This document shows positions 7,762-15,425 of a DNA stretch of 35,095 nt, piece by piece (position 1 is the first letter of the stretch; the number at the start of each line of letters is the position of its first letter). The notes below the pieces were generated by a model, which saw only the letters and a list, made by a program, of their open reading frames with translations, made no database searches and was not told where the DNA came from. Source of the DNA: Methanobacteriota archaeon (GTDB lineage: Archaea > Thermoplasmatota > Poseidoniia > Poseidoniales > Thalassarchaeaceae). The position numbers were made by a program, and so were the translations under genes. The stretch lies in assembly GCA_011523055.1 (NCBI GenBank), contig WTHQ01000028.1, positions 1 through 35,095 on the forward strand, written 5' to 3'.

Positions 7762-8456
7762 GATTCGACCCCCAATGGTAAGCTGGCCTCGGTCGGGATG
7801 ACGAATGCATAGGAGGCTATGGTCCCGAACTCCTCGAATGAGACCTCGTTTGGCCTAGTTGATCGCTTAATTTCGATTGTTTTGATCTTGGAGACCTCAC
7901 CGACGTGCGAGCCCCCGATCAGGTATGCCAGTGAATCGGCCTTGAACGGGTGATGGCTCTTCACCACTTGATCTGGCAGGGATATCTCTAGGCTGTCCCC
8001 TGTGGAATATTCACTTGACTCCTCGGAGATTATCGATCGGCCGTCATGAAGTGTATACTGGGTTTTTCCACCCCTGATCGTCGTCTTGTTGACTATTCTG
8101 CAGAGTTTGGACTTTGCTTCTTTCTTTGATATCGGCTTATATCGTAGTTTTCCGTTGGTGTCCAGTATGCATCGGTAGTTGTCGTCACCAACGGTCAGCA
8201 CGTCCATCAGCCCTACGGCTCGAGAGTGTTTTACCGCGACCCTCCCATCGACCATAACGTTCCTTGTGGCAAGTATCCGCTTGGATTCCCGCTGGCTCCT
8301 CGAGAGGCCGAGAACGTCCCTGAGGATGATCCCTATCGGCATGCACATCTCCATAGGGTGGCCAGATGGATCGGGTTTCTGGACCCAGACGTCCGTCTTT
8401 CTCGGCAGGGGCCATGACCTGGGCATCGTTAGGCGTTTCATGTGGCTGCTGCTCAT
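7758..8456 (-). CDS. rps4e: 30S ribosomal protein eS4
   Basis: Archaeal/eukaryotic small-subunit protein, 232 residues. It contains the N-terminal block MKRLTMPRSWPLPRKTDVWV, an S4-like RNA-binding domain (IGIILRDVLGLSRSQRESKR, then NVMVDGRVAVKHSRAVGLMD), the central eS4 domain and a KOW-like segment near SLAYLIGGSHVGEVSKI. Its ATG overlaps the uL24 stop by 4 bases. The alternative Met at residue 6 would also fit the family and cannot be excluded. Confidence 0.96.
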   Translation of the reverse strand: MSSSHMKRLTMPRSWPLPRKTDVWVQKPDPSGHPMEMCMPIGIILRDVLGLSRSQRESKRILATRNVMVDGRVAVKHSRAVGLMDVLTVGDDNYRCILDTNGKLRYKPISKKEAKSKLCRIVNKTTIRGGKTQYTLHDGRSIISEESSEYSTGDSLEISLPDQVVKSHHPFKADSLAYLIGGSHVGEVSKIKTIEIKRSTRPNEVSFEEFGTIASYAFVIPTEASLPLGVES

Positions 8457-8890
8457 TCCTTCTTCCCTCCTGTGGCTTTTTCTAGAATCCTGCTTATTCT
8501 GAGGGGATCTGTGTCGTCTAGTGTGACGACGACAATGTTTGAGGCATGGATCGGAAGGGGTTCCTCCTTACCGTCAGCGGTTGTGATCGAGACGCCGTCG
8601 ATGTTCACGGTTCCAGCATTGGTGTTGACTGCTGCGATCTTTGCCCTGATTCCAGTGCGTCCCCTTGCTTGCCCAAGCCTCTTTCCCCTTGTGTCGGCCT
8701 TTGCGGAGTTGGGGCTGCCGAAGTCGCCCCTTAGAACCTCTACCTCGTCCCCGACCCTCACTGTGACGGTCCTGACGCCTGCGAGTTCTGGGTCATCTGT
8801 TCTTAGACGGGCTCTGATCCTCTTCCTTTTGACATGGACTGGGGCGTTGAATTGGGCCTTGCGCTGTTTGCCTGGTTGCTTGCTTGACAT
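8453..8890 (-). CDS. rpl24: 50S ribosomal protein uL24
   Basis: Assembly-initiator protein of the large subunit, 145 residues. A KOW domain is visible (VRVGDEVEVLRGDFGSPNSA). The N-terminal KQPGKQRKAQFNAPVHVKRK is the archaeal L24 (eukaryotic L26) signature. The 3' end overlaps eS4 by 4 bases; uL14 ends 12 bases upstream. Confidence 0.96.
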   Translation of the reverse strand: MSSKQPGKQRKAQFNAPVHVKRKRIRARLRTDDPELAGVRTVTVRVGDEVEVLRGDFGSPNSAKADTRGKRLGQARGRTGIRAKIAAVNTNAGTVNIDGVSITTADGKEEPLPIHASNIVVVTLDDTDPLRISRILEKATGGKKE

Positions 8891-8902
8891 TTCTAGGCCT
8901 CC

Positions 8903-9301
8903 TCATACTATTTGTTTCGCGGTAGCCGCTATCCTGGGCCACCTCTCAGCTGCTTCCCTGCTTACTGGCCCCTTGATATCGGATCCTCGAAGCTCTCCTT
9001 TCTCGTTTGTGATCACACATGCATTGTCCTCGAAGGAGACCCAGGTTCCGTCAACTCTTCGGAATGGCCTCTTCTGTCTAATGATGACAGCAGTGAAAAT
9101 CTGTCTTCGGGTCTCTGGGGTTCCCCTTCGGACAGTGACCCTGATCAGGTCCCCGACGCCCGCGGCTGGGTATCTCCTGGCTACCCCGCCCTTCCTCAGG
9201 ACGTTCATCAGTTGGACGATCTTGGCGCCAGTGTTGTCTGCACAGTCCATTCTGGCTTGTGTGGGGAGGGCGTCTGTGACGGAGCTCGATATTCCCTTCA
9301 T
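8903..9301 (-). CDS. rpl14: 50S ribosomal protein uL14
   Basis: Large-subunit protein at the intersubunit face, 132 residues. Clear motifs are ARMDCADNTGAKIVQLMNVL and GVGDLIRVTVRRGTPETRRQ, followed by DGTWVSFEDNACVITNEKGE and the C-terminal REAAERWPRIAATAKQIV. The start overlaps the uS17 stop by 4 bases. Confidence 0.97.
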   Translation of the reverse strand: MKGISSSVTDALPTQARMDCADNTGAKIVQLMNVLRKGGVARRYPAAGVGDLIRVTVRRGTPETRRQIFTAVIIRQKRPFRRVDGTWVSFEDNACVITNEKGELRGSDIKGPVSREAAERWPRIAATAKQIV

Positions 9302-9645
9302 GCCGATTCCCCCTTCTCGATCACACAGAATTTAACGGTCTTAGAGAGTGGACGGCACTCCATTATTCGAACTCTGTCGCCTATTTTCACTCCACCTATG
9401 CAGGAGGGGAGGTGGGCAGAGTACCGATGGGTCCTCTTCTCATAGCGCTCGTACTTCTTCATGTACCGAGTTGTCTCCCTCTCCAGCACCACTGAACTGT
9501 CCATGCCCTCTGCGGATACGACATTGCCCTCGATTATCTGCCCCCTGACCCTGAGCGTGCCGTAGAACGGGCAATTCTCGTTCCCATCCCATTCACCTGT
9601 AGGTTTTGCAACATCTATACCGATGTCCCTAATTTTTCCCATCAA
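9298..9645 (-). CDS. rps17: 30S ribosomal protein uS17
   Basis: Small-subunit primary 16S-binding protein, 115 residues. The archaeal N-terminal block (NENCPFYGTLRVRGQIIEG) and the OB-fold core (YEKRTHRYSAHLPSCIGGVK, GDRVRIMECRPLSKTVKFCV) are typical. Either of two adjacent ATG codons could start it. It overlaps Rnp1 upstream and uL14 downstream by 4 bases each. Confidence 0.96.
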   Translation of the reverse strand: MMGKIRDIGIDVAKPTGEWDGNENCPFYGTLRVRGQIIEGNVVSAEGMDSSVVLERETTRYMKKYERYEKRTHRYSAHLPSCIGGVKIGDRVRIMECRPLSKTVKFCVIEKGESA

Positions 9646-9905
9646 CGATTCCTCCTGTATCTTCGGTTGACCCTATCCTCTGGCTTCAGCATGACCTCGG
9701 AGCCCTCGATGACAAGGTCGTTCCCATCGAGTTTGAATTTGATTACGTCCTTGGCAATGACGTGGATTCCCTTGGCTGAGCGCACTCTCAAGGTACGTTT
9801 TGTCTCATTGACAATCATCCCCTCTAGCCCAACGAGTCCGCTGTCTGTTGAGTCAGTGACGGTTATGGTCATGGCCAGCCAAGGTTGGTTGAGTAGGCTC
9901 ATCAT
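9642..9905 (-). CDS. rnp1: Ribonuclease P protein component 1 (Rpp29/Pop4 homologue)
   Basis: Protein subunit of archaeal RNase P, which trims tRNA 5' leaders; 87 residues with the Sm-like barrel of Rpp29. Visible motifs are SGLVGLEGMIVNETKRTLRV, followed by IHVIAKDVIKFKLDG and the basic end PEDRVNRRYRRNR. Its place between aIF1 and uS17 is the standard archaeal position. Start and stop overlap the neighbours by 4 bases. Confidence 0.93.
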   Translation of the reverse strand: MMSLLNQPWLAMTITVTDSTDSGLVGLEGMIVNETKRTLRVRSAKGIHVIAKDVIKFKLDGNDLVIEGSEVMLKPEDRVNRRYRRNR

Positions 9906-10201
9906 CTCACCTCCACCCTGTATCCATTTTGCTCGAGGACCTTCGCAGCCCTCTTCTTGTGCTCCCCTTGCAGTTCGATGGTCCGCCCTTTGACAGTTCC
10001 ACCGCTGGCACAGGCTGACTTGAGAGTCTTGGCAAGCTGGTTGATGTCTATCGCAGCATCATCTATCCCATCAACGATCGTCACCATCTTGCCATACCTC
10101 CTTCTCGCTGTTGAAATTACTGCTGTTTGCTGCTCTTTGGCGATCTCCTGACATATGCATAATTCCTCTGGAAGACCACATAGATTGCATATCCCCGCCA
10201 T
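9902..10201 (-). CDS. sui1: Translation initiation factor aIF1 (SUI1 family)
   Basis: Start-codon selection factor acting on the 30S subunit, 99 residues. The SUI1 domain covers about 28-99 (RRYGKMVTIVDGIDDAAIDI, ASGGTVKGRTIELQG). The N-terminus has a small cysteine cluster (C5, C8, C15, C17 in ICNLCGLPEELCICQEIAKE), a probable zinc site seen in archaeal SUI1 proteins. It lies 7 bases after uL29. Confidence 0.94.
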   Translation of the reverse strand: MAGICNLCGLPEELCICQEIAKEQQTAVISTARRRYGKMVTIVDGIDDAAIDINQLAKTLKSACASGGTVKGRTIELQGEHKKRAAKVLEQNGYRVEVR

Positions 10202-10208
10202 ATTGGCT

Positions 10209-10412
10209 CTACTCCTTCCTCTCTCTGTTGATGCTGGTTAGGAGCCTCGCAATGCTCCTTCTTGTCTGCTTGAACTCCCCAGGGTTTGATGAGGATCCGC
10301 CGAGGGCTTGCTGAGCTCGGAGCTGGAGGAGTTCTTCCCTCATCTCCTCCAGTCTTCGGAGCATCTGCTCCTTGGACATCTGGTCGATCTCATGGGTCGA
10401 TAGATGGCTCAT
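10209..10412 (-). CDS. rpl29: 50S ribosomal protein uL29
   Basis: Large-subunit protein at the peptide exit, 67 residues from the ATG at 10412, one base after the uS3 stop; GGAGTGA overlapping that stop is the ribosome binding site. The coiled-helix pattern (SKEQMLRRLEEMREELLQLR, then FKQTRRSIARLLTSINRE) is typical uL29. The frame is open upstream into uS3, but that part has no uL29 homology. Confidence 0.94.
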   Translation of the reverse strand: MSHLSTHEIDQMSKEQMLRRLEEMREELLQLRAQQALGGSSSNPGEFKQTRRSIARLLTSINRERKE

Positions 10413-10413
10413 T

Positions 10414-11109
10414 TCACTCCTCCTCCCCTTGGATTGTGGAATCTGTCCCGAGTTCCTCTGTGTTCCAAGCAGCATCCTCAACTACGGGTGGAAGTCCTGC
10501 CTCGGCCCTCTCTCGAATAATTATCTCGTGGGGGAGCCTTGTTCCCGGCCTCATTATCCTGACTGTGCACCCAACTGTGCCGAGCTTCTTGACCGCTGTT
10601 GCGAAGCCGCTCTCCATGACATCCAACGCCGTCTGGCCGCAGTACTTGATGTGGCCTTTCTGGAACTTTTGAACTCGGTGGCGAGCGCCGGTTATTTTTC
10701 CGCTTAGTATGACTAGGCACCCTCTTGCGCCGGCATCCATGATGTTCTGAACTGTGCCATGGCCTGCCCTTCTGAAGAACCAACCTCTTTCGATCGAGCT
10801 GGCGAGTCGGCTAGCCATGACCTGCGCGTTCAGTCTTGGCTCTTCGATTTCTTCAACTTGGAGTTGCGGCTGGAATAGGTCAAAGTCGCTCCTCAACCTG
10901 TCGTTGAGTTCCCTGATTGTCTTGCCTCTCCGGCCGTAGACTCTCCCCACCATCTCGGCTTGTATGGTGACCTCGGTTCCCTCTGGGGTTCTGTTGAACT
11001 TTAAACCGCCATAGCCGGCCCTTTCTGTCTCCCGCAGTAAGTATTCCCTGACGAGCTCTCGCTCAACGTTCCTGTGGATCGTCTTCCGGATTGTGTTTTG
11101 CTTGGCCAT
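10414..11109 (-). CDS. rps3: 30S ribosomal protein uS3
   Basis: Small-subunit protein at the mRNA entry channel, 231 residues from the ATG at 11109. The KH domain is clear (TEVTIQAEMVGRVYGRRGKT), followed by LNAQVMASRLASSIERGWFF and the C-terminal block ARGCLVILSGKITGARHRVQ and RPGTRLPHEIIIRERAEAG. An acidic tail (QGEEE) ends it. The start was placed at MAKQNTIRK because this matches archaeal uS3 and lies 10 bases after uL22; 21 residues of open frame upstream overlap uL22. Confidence 0.96.
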   Translation of the reverse strand: MAKQNTIRKTIHRNVERELVREYLLRETERAGYGGLKFNRTPEGTEVTIQAEMVGRVYGRRGKTIRELNDRLRSDFDLFQPQLQVEEIEEPRLNAQVMASRLASSIERGWFFRRAGHGTVQNIMDAGARGCLVILSGKITGARHRVQKFQKGHIKYCGQTALDVMESGFATAVKKLGTVGCTVRIMRPGTRLPHEIIIRERAEAGLPPVVEDAAWNTEELGTDSTIQGEEE

Positions 11110-11119
11110 GAATAATCCC

Positions 11120-11644
11120 TCAGAAATCGTCTTCCTCTTCCTCTTCACCGAAGTGTTCCAGGAATATCTCAAGGTTCACCTGATAGTGGTTCTTTGGAGA
11201 TGCCCTGCCTCGGGCTCTGGGTCTGAATCCTCTTGAGATTTGACCTCGATGGGCTGCGAGATGTGTGATGATCATTTCCTCGGGGTCAATTGTGTCGTAC
11301 CTCTGCCTTGCATTATCCATTGCACTGTTGATCAATCGTATGAATTCGTTTGAGGCCTTGTATGGGTATGCCCCTGGGCCCATCTTCCCCTTTCGGTGGC
11401 CAGCCATTGTGTTGCCGCCTTTGCCCTTTCTCGATCTTCGAGTGTAGGGGATGGCCGCCTCCTTCTTGATGACCTTCTCTAGGTACTCGATTGCCTGGAT
11501 TGTGGTTTTGCCGCGTAGAAACTTTGCAATTTGGTAGCAGTGCTTGTGGTGTACATCTAGGTTGACTGCCCTTGCGGTTGTGAGATATGAGCCCTCTAGT
11601 AGTTGAGTGTACCCGCTTTGGGGTTGTCCTTGCCTCCTGCTCAT
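11120..11644 (-). CDS. rpl22: 50S ribosomal protein uL22
   Basis: Large-subunit protein lining the exit tunnel, 174 residues from the ATG at 11644, preceded by GAGGTGAAAATT. Motifs: LEGSYLTTARAVNLDVHHKH, KFLRGKTTIQAIEYLEKVIK, and RGRASPKNHYQVNLEIFLEH. The C-terminus is strongly acidic (GEEEEEDDF), longer than in many archaea. Open frame upstream overlaps uS19 and was not used. Confidence 0.96.
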   Translation of the reverse strand: MSRRQGQPQSGYTQLLEGSYLTTARAVNLDVHHKHCYQIAKFLRGKTTIQAIEYLEKVIKKEAAIPYTRRSRKGKGGNTMAGHRKGKMGPGAYPYKASNEFIRLINSAMDNARQRYDTIDPEEMIITHLAAHRGQISRGFRPRARGRASPKNHYQVNLEIFLEHFGEEEEEDDF

Positions 11645-11654
11645 AATTTTCACC

Positions 11655-12146
11655 TCACTTAAGTGCCACATGCTTTGAAGACCGTGTGGCCCCGACACCT
11701 GGGCCTGTGTGCTTGACGGATTTTCTGGTTGGCGCATACTCGCCCATTGCGTGACCGATCATCTCTGGTTGAATGTCGACCTTTACGAATTCTCGTCCGT
11801 TGTGTATCCCTACAGTCCGACCGACCATTGAGGGGACGATGTACATCCCCCTGCAGTGGGTCCTGATCATACCTGATGAATTGTTGAACTTCTCGAGAAG
11901 CTTCTCGCATTCCTCGGATAGGCCCCTTGCATAGGACCTCCTAGCTCGCGAGGGGAGGAGGGCCACGATGCTGAGAGCATCTGGCTCCTCGTCTGGAGGG
12001 TACAGGGGCATGGTCTTCAACTCGTCCATGGAGTACCCCCTCCAGAGGAACTCCTTCTTTCTGCGCTCAGCGACAGTGGACCTTCGCTTCCTCGCCTGTC
12101 TCCTCGCTAGTTTAGGAGATCGGAATACCTTCTTCGATTTCGCCAT
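11655..12146 (-). CDS. rps19: 30S ribosomal protein uS19
   Basis: Small-subunit head protein, 163 residues. The core is diagnostic: IRTHCRGMYIVPSMVGRTVG, IHNGREFVKVDIQPEMIGHA, and GEYAPTRKSVKHTGPGVGAT. The basic N-terminal extension (ARRQARKRRSTVAERRKKEF) is the archaeal/eukaryotic S15 form. A GAGGTGTGAAGA sequence precedes the ATG. Confidence 0.97.
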   Translation of the reverse strand: MAKSKKVFRSPKLARRQARKRRSTVAERRKKEFLWRGYSMDELKTMPLYPPDEEPDALSIVALLPSRARRSYARGLSEECEKLLEKFNNSSGMIRTHCRGMYIVPSMVGRTVGIHNGREFVKVDIQPEMIGHAMGEYAPTRKSVKHTGPGVGATRSSKHVALK

Positions 12147-12156
12147 TCTTCACACC

Positions 12157-12873
12157 TCAGTCCTTCCTAACCCTTCCACGCCCGGTTCTTCTTGGAGCTA
12201 TGTGCCCCACCTTTTGGCCGGGAGGGGCAGTGCGGGGCACGGAGTTGGGGCCATGGACCGCCTGGTGGTTACCTCCACCATGGGGGTGATCCACTGGATT
12301 CATGGCTACCCCACTGACCGTAGGGTAAAGCTTTCCTCGGGCCTTGGCCCTCTTGTGAGCCGCACCGGCCTTCATGATCGGCTTTTCTGTCCTGCCGTGT
12401 CCAGCCAATACACCAATCGTGGCCCTGCATTTGGCGGGCAGGTCCTTCAGGCGCCCGCTTGGGAGCCTGACTCTCACCTTGTCACCCATTCGAGTATCTA
12501 CGAATGCTGAATTGCCTCCAGATCGTGCGAACTTTCCGCCATCCCCTGGCCTCGCTTCAACGTTACAGACCGGGGTTCCCTCAGGTATCTGATCCAACAT
12601 CGTAACATTGCCGGGCCTCAAACTTACTTTTGTTGAGAATGCAACCTTCTGACCTATGCTGACTCCGTCTGGAGCGCCCATGTGCCCGTATGTGCCATCC
12701 TCGAAACGTAGCTTTGCCAGAGGAGCGGTGTGTGCTGGGCTGTGGACAAGGTCGACGATCTCTCCCATTTGCTCCGAGACCCTAGGTAGAGAGTTGGATG
12801 CGGGGAAACGATGGCTAGCCACCCTGTTCTTCGGGCTTGACCCACGGCGTTGTGAACGAGTCCTCTTTCCCAT
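12157..12873 (-). CDS. rpl2: 50S ribosomal protein uL2
   Basis: Core large-subunit protein near the peptidyl transferase centre, 238 residues. Signature segments are LDQIPEGTPVCNVEARPGDG, LPSGRLKDLPAKCRATIGVL, and the universal VSGVAMNPVDHPHGGGNHQA, which includes the catalytic-centre histidine loop. The start follows AGGTGATAAC. Length is usual for archaea. Confidence 0.98.
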   Translation of the reverse strand: MGKRTRSQRRGSSPKNRVASHRFPASNSLPRVSEQMGEIVDLVHSPAHTAPLAKLRFEDGTYGHMGAPDGVSIGQKVAFSTKVSLRPGNVTMLDQIPEGTPVCNVEARPGDGGKFARSGGNSAFVDTRMGDKVRVRLPSGRLKDLPAKCRATIGVLAGHGRTEKPIMKAGAAHKRAKARGKLYPTVSGVAMNPVDHPHGGGNHQAVHGPNSVPRTAPPGQKVGHIAPRRTGRGRVRKD

Positions 12874-12887
12874 GTTATCACCTTCTA

Positions 12888-13178
12888 TTAGAATGCTCCC
12901 AGCTTCAACGCGGCTTCCTCGGCGTCGTATCCATCTGCGAGCCGGACGCTCGCGTGTTTTCCTGTTCTGGTGATGCGAGTGTTCACCTTAGCGACCTTCA
13001 CATCCAACAGTGATTCGACAGCAGCCTTGATCTGGGGCTTGGTAGATTCTCTTCGGACGATGAATTCTAGCCTGTTGTTGTTTTGTTGTCGCGGATCGTC
13101 ACCGTCAGATATTCTTCTCGCGTCCAGTGTCTTCTCCGTGATCCAAGGCATCTGGATTATGGAATACGGGTCAACCAT
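12888..13178 (-). CDS. rpl23: 50S ribosomal protein uL23
   Basis: Large-subunit protein at the exit tunnel and SRP docking site, 96 residues from the ATG at 13178, which follows GAGGTGATCGCC and lies 5 bases after uL4. Motifs: MPWITEKTLDARR near the start, NNRLEFIVRRESTKPQIKAA, VAKVNTRITRTGKHASVRLA. A longer open frame (13 more residues) overlaps uL4 and was rejected. Confidence 0.95.
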   Translation of the reverse strand: MVDPYSIIQMPWITEKTLDARRISDGDDPRQQNNNRLEFIVRRESTKPQIKAAVESLLDVKVAKVNTRITRTGKHASVRLADGYDAEEAALKLGAF

Positions 13179-13183
13179 GGCGA

Positions 13184-14062
13184 TCACCTCATCTCCTCGA
13201 TTGCATCGGATGTCCAAACGACTAGGCGCCCTATGTCTCCTCCAGGCGCTAGGTCCTCTGCGCAGAGATCCTTGGCAACAACAACATCGACGCCGGGGAC
13301 GTTTCTTGCTGATCTTGAGAGGGTGCCGGTGTTCGAGACTACGAGGAGCACGGACTTCGGTGTTCTCCTCCTCCTTCCTCTCATCTTCCCCTTGCCAGCC
13401 CTGATCGATCTGCCGTTCTTGGCCCTCTCTAGATCCTCTCCAAGGCCGATGCCCTGCATCATCGCGACGAATTTTCTCGTCCCGTGTGAGATGGGCATTG
13501 TCTCTGGATTGTGGGATTCTGTCTTCCCATCCTTAAGCTCGGTGTAGCTGTCGATGACAATAGGGAACCTTACACCAGGCTCGAACAAATGACCTCTGTT
13601 GGCTACAATTTCCGGATCGCAGGAGGCGGCAATCGCTGAGTCTCGAGCTATTCTCTTCTGCTTGGAGTTCAGTTTCATTGACCAATCCTTCTCCACCATC
13701 GGGCCATGCGCTCTCCTGCCCCCTCTAGTGTGAGGGTTTTGAGCCGCTGTTCGCTGGCCCGTCTTCCTCATAATTCGGGACACGCCTCGACCCTTGCCCC
13801 ACCATTCTACCGAATGTTTCATGCCGGCTTGTGGTGCTCTCTTCCCGCCATGGTTTCTGTGACCGTAGGGTTGTCTCCTGTTGGCCCTGGAGGAGTGAAC
13901 TGCGTCTCGTACGATATCCTCCCTTATTATGGAGGAGAATGATGGAGGGAGCTGGATTTTGGACCCGTCTTCCGCAGTCACAGAGAAGGTTTCGGACAGA
14001 AGCCCTGCATCTACCTCGATTTGGGATACAGAGTTGTTCAGGGAGTATGATGTTGCCTTCAT
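13184..14062 (-). CDS. rpl4: 50S ribosomal protein uL4 (archaeal L4/L1e type)
   Basis: Large-subunit protein lining the exit tunnel, 292 residues. Motifs: RANRRQPYGHRNHGGKRAPQ, WWGKGRGVSRIMRKTGQRTA, PHTRGGRRAHGPMVEKDWSM, and GKGKMRGRRRRTPKSVLLVV, all typical of archaeal uL4. I use the ATG at 14062, which has GGAGTCTGACATC before it and lies 4 bases after uL3. The N-terminal 50 residues are the variable archaeal/eukaryotic domain. Confidence 0.96.
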   Translation of the reverse strand: MKATSYSLNNSVSQIEVDAGLLSETFSVTAEDGSKIQLPPSFSSIIREDIVRDAVHSSRANRRQPYGHRNHGGKRAPQAGMKHSVEWWGKGRGVSRIMRKTGQRTAAQNPHTRGGRRAHGPMVEKDWSMKLNSKQKRIARDSAIAASCDPEIVANRGHLFEPGVRFPIVIDSYTELKDGKTESHNPETMPISHGTRKFVAMMQGIGLGEDLERAKNGRSIRAGKGKMRGRRRRTPKSVLLVVSNTGTLSRSARNVPGVDVVVAKDLCAEDLAPGGDIGRLVVWTSDAIEEMR

Positions 14063-14066
14063 GATG

Positions 14067-15143
14067 TCAGACTCCTTGTTTTGATGCAGTGCTGACATAT
14101 GTCAGATCAATCGGATGCGCGTTCTTCCTTGGCCTGATTGGATCCCTCATTCTGAGTAATCTCTTGGCCGGCCCTGGTAGGCTTCCTTGTACGAGGACGT
14201 ATGAATTCTTGACTTCACCATAGTTCAGGAAGCCTCCTGCAGGGGTGATTTCGTTCGAAGATGGTTCCGAGATCCTGAGCAGTCGCTTGTTGAGTTCTGT
14301 CCTCTGGTGGTACCCCATCTGACCAGCTTGGGGCACAGTAGAACGGACATAGCCCGTCCCGAAGTCGCCTAGGTTCCCTGCTTGTCTTCGCTTCTTGCTG
14401 TTTTTGTGGCTTAGGAGTTTCACGCCCCATCGCTTGACGGAGCCTTGGAACCCCTTCCCTTTTGTGATGCCGATCACGTCTACTTCTTGGCCGTCCTCCC
14501 AGACGTCGTCTATGGTTATCTCTGCTCCCAGTCTTTCCTTAGCCCACTCTAATCTCTCGGAGGGTGAGCCACCTACTAGGTTGAGTTCCATTATTTCCGA
14601 TGTCTTGCTTGGTGAGCCAGACACGAGCTTGGGCTGGGTCGCAGCGATTACTCGAACCTCTACGAGATCGGAAGAGAGGAGGGAATCGAAAGCAGCTTGG
14701 TTGAATCCACTGGATCGGGCAGGTATCCTGCCTGACCTCTTGGCTGGCTTCCTGCCTTCTGCTGCGTCCCTCTCGCCCCTGGTGGCATTCGCCAATCGGG
14801 GGGTGAGTCCGGAAGGCAGGTCATCTGGCTCGCACCAAACCTCGCCTGCCGTTCTCAGACCGTATGGATCCATGCTGTATCCTCGAACTCCCAAGACTCT
14901 CATCGGTGGCGTCTCGACTACCGTTACCGCTCTCCTCACTTCCTGACCAGCACTTGTGGATGAGGGGTTGGTGTCTCTGACGAGTACATGGGTCATTCCG
15001 GCCTTCCATCCTGCAAAACCCTGAACGCGAATCGATTCAGAGGGCGTTGTAGGCCAGGCCGTTATCGTCCCATAGGGTCGATTAGCGCGTTTTCGGGGGC
15101 TGAAACCCATACTTCCACGCCGGGGTCTGTGCTTGTCTGCCAT
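14067..15143 (-). CDS. rpl3: 50S ribosomal protein uL3 (first gene of the operon)
   Basis: Large-subunit protein near the peptidyl transferase centre, 358 residues. The start at 15143 gives the family N-terminus ADKHRPRRGSMGFSPRKRAN and has GGAGA upstream; a start 20 codons earlier has no homology. Other signatures: VQGFAGWKAGMTHVLVRDTN, GITKGKGFQGSVKRWGVKLL, TVPQAGQMGYHQRTELNKRL, VQGSLPGPAKRLLRMRDPIR. It is the first gene of the 25-gene run, which has no uS10 or EF genes in view. A TATA-like element lies about 190 bases upstream. Confidence 0.97.
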   Translation of the reverse strand: MADKHRPRRGSMGFSPRKRANRPYGTITAWPTTPSESIRVQGFAGWKAGMTHVLVRDTNPSSTSAGQEVRRAVTVVETPPMRVLGVRGYSMDPYGLRTAGEVWCEPDDLPSGLTPRLANATRGERDAAEGRKPAKRSGRIPARSSGFNQAAFDSLLSSDLVEVRVIAATQPKLVSGSPSKTSEIMELNLVGGSPSERLEWAKERLGAEITIDDVWEDGQEVDVIGITKGKGFQGSVKRWGVKLLSHKNSKKRRQAGNLGDFGTGYVRSTVPQAGQMGYHQRTELNKRLLRISEPSSNEITPAGGFLNYGEVKNSYVLVQGSLPGPAKRLLRMRDPIRPRKNAHPIDLTYVSTASKQGV

Positions 15144-15330
15144 GTTTTGGTCTCCATTTCGTATGCCGTATCTAGCCACCGGAGCGGCTGTCGCCGGGCC
15201 CATACCTCAAGGAGAGGACCGTGACACTGGAGGCCGATTCCCGATTGGGTCTCGGTCGCCATGGGATGCATTCACAGAGCCCTGTTGTGTCTGGTACTCC
15301 TCAATATGAGCGGCCTTCCGACCTGCCCAT

Positions 15331-15340
15331 CATTTATGAA
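15331..15340 (-). promoter_or_regulatory. Possible promoter of the ribosomal operon
   Basis: On the minus strand this reads TTCATAAATG, a fair TATA-box match in the 282-base divergent gap between uL3 and the helicase gene. A start of transcription near 15305-15310 would leave a leader of about 165 bases, room for feedback control of the operon, but no specific structure was recognised there. Confidence 0.4.
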
Positions 15341-15391
15341 AGGATCGGATGGCGCCCCCCAATTTTTGGCTAGACATGCATCGATTGTAAT

Positions 15392-15400
15392 GCTTTAGAA
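15392..15400 (+). promoter_or_regulatory. Possible promoter of the helicase gene
   Basis: CTTTAGAAC lies about 30 bases before the helicase ATG. This spacing would give a nearly leaderless mRNA, common in archaea and consistent with the lack of a Shine-Dalgarno sequence before this gene. The match to the TATA consensus is weak. Confidence 0.25.
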
Positions 15401-15425
15401 CCTGACTTAGCATAAGCCCAATACT

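Noticed and set aside
15062-15271. Short minus-strand frame in the leader of uL3 as a leader peptide
   Set aside because: It overlaps the uL3 start in another frame, with no ribosome binding site or conserved motif.
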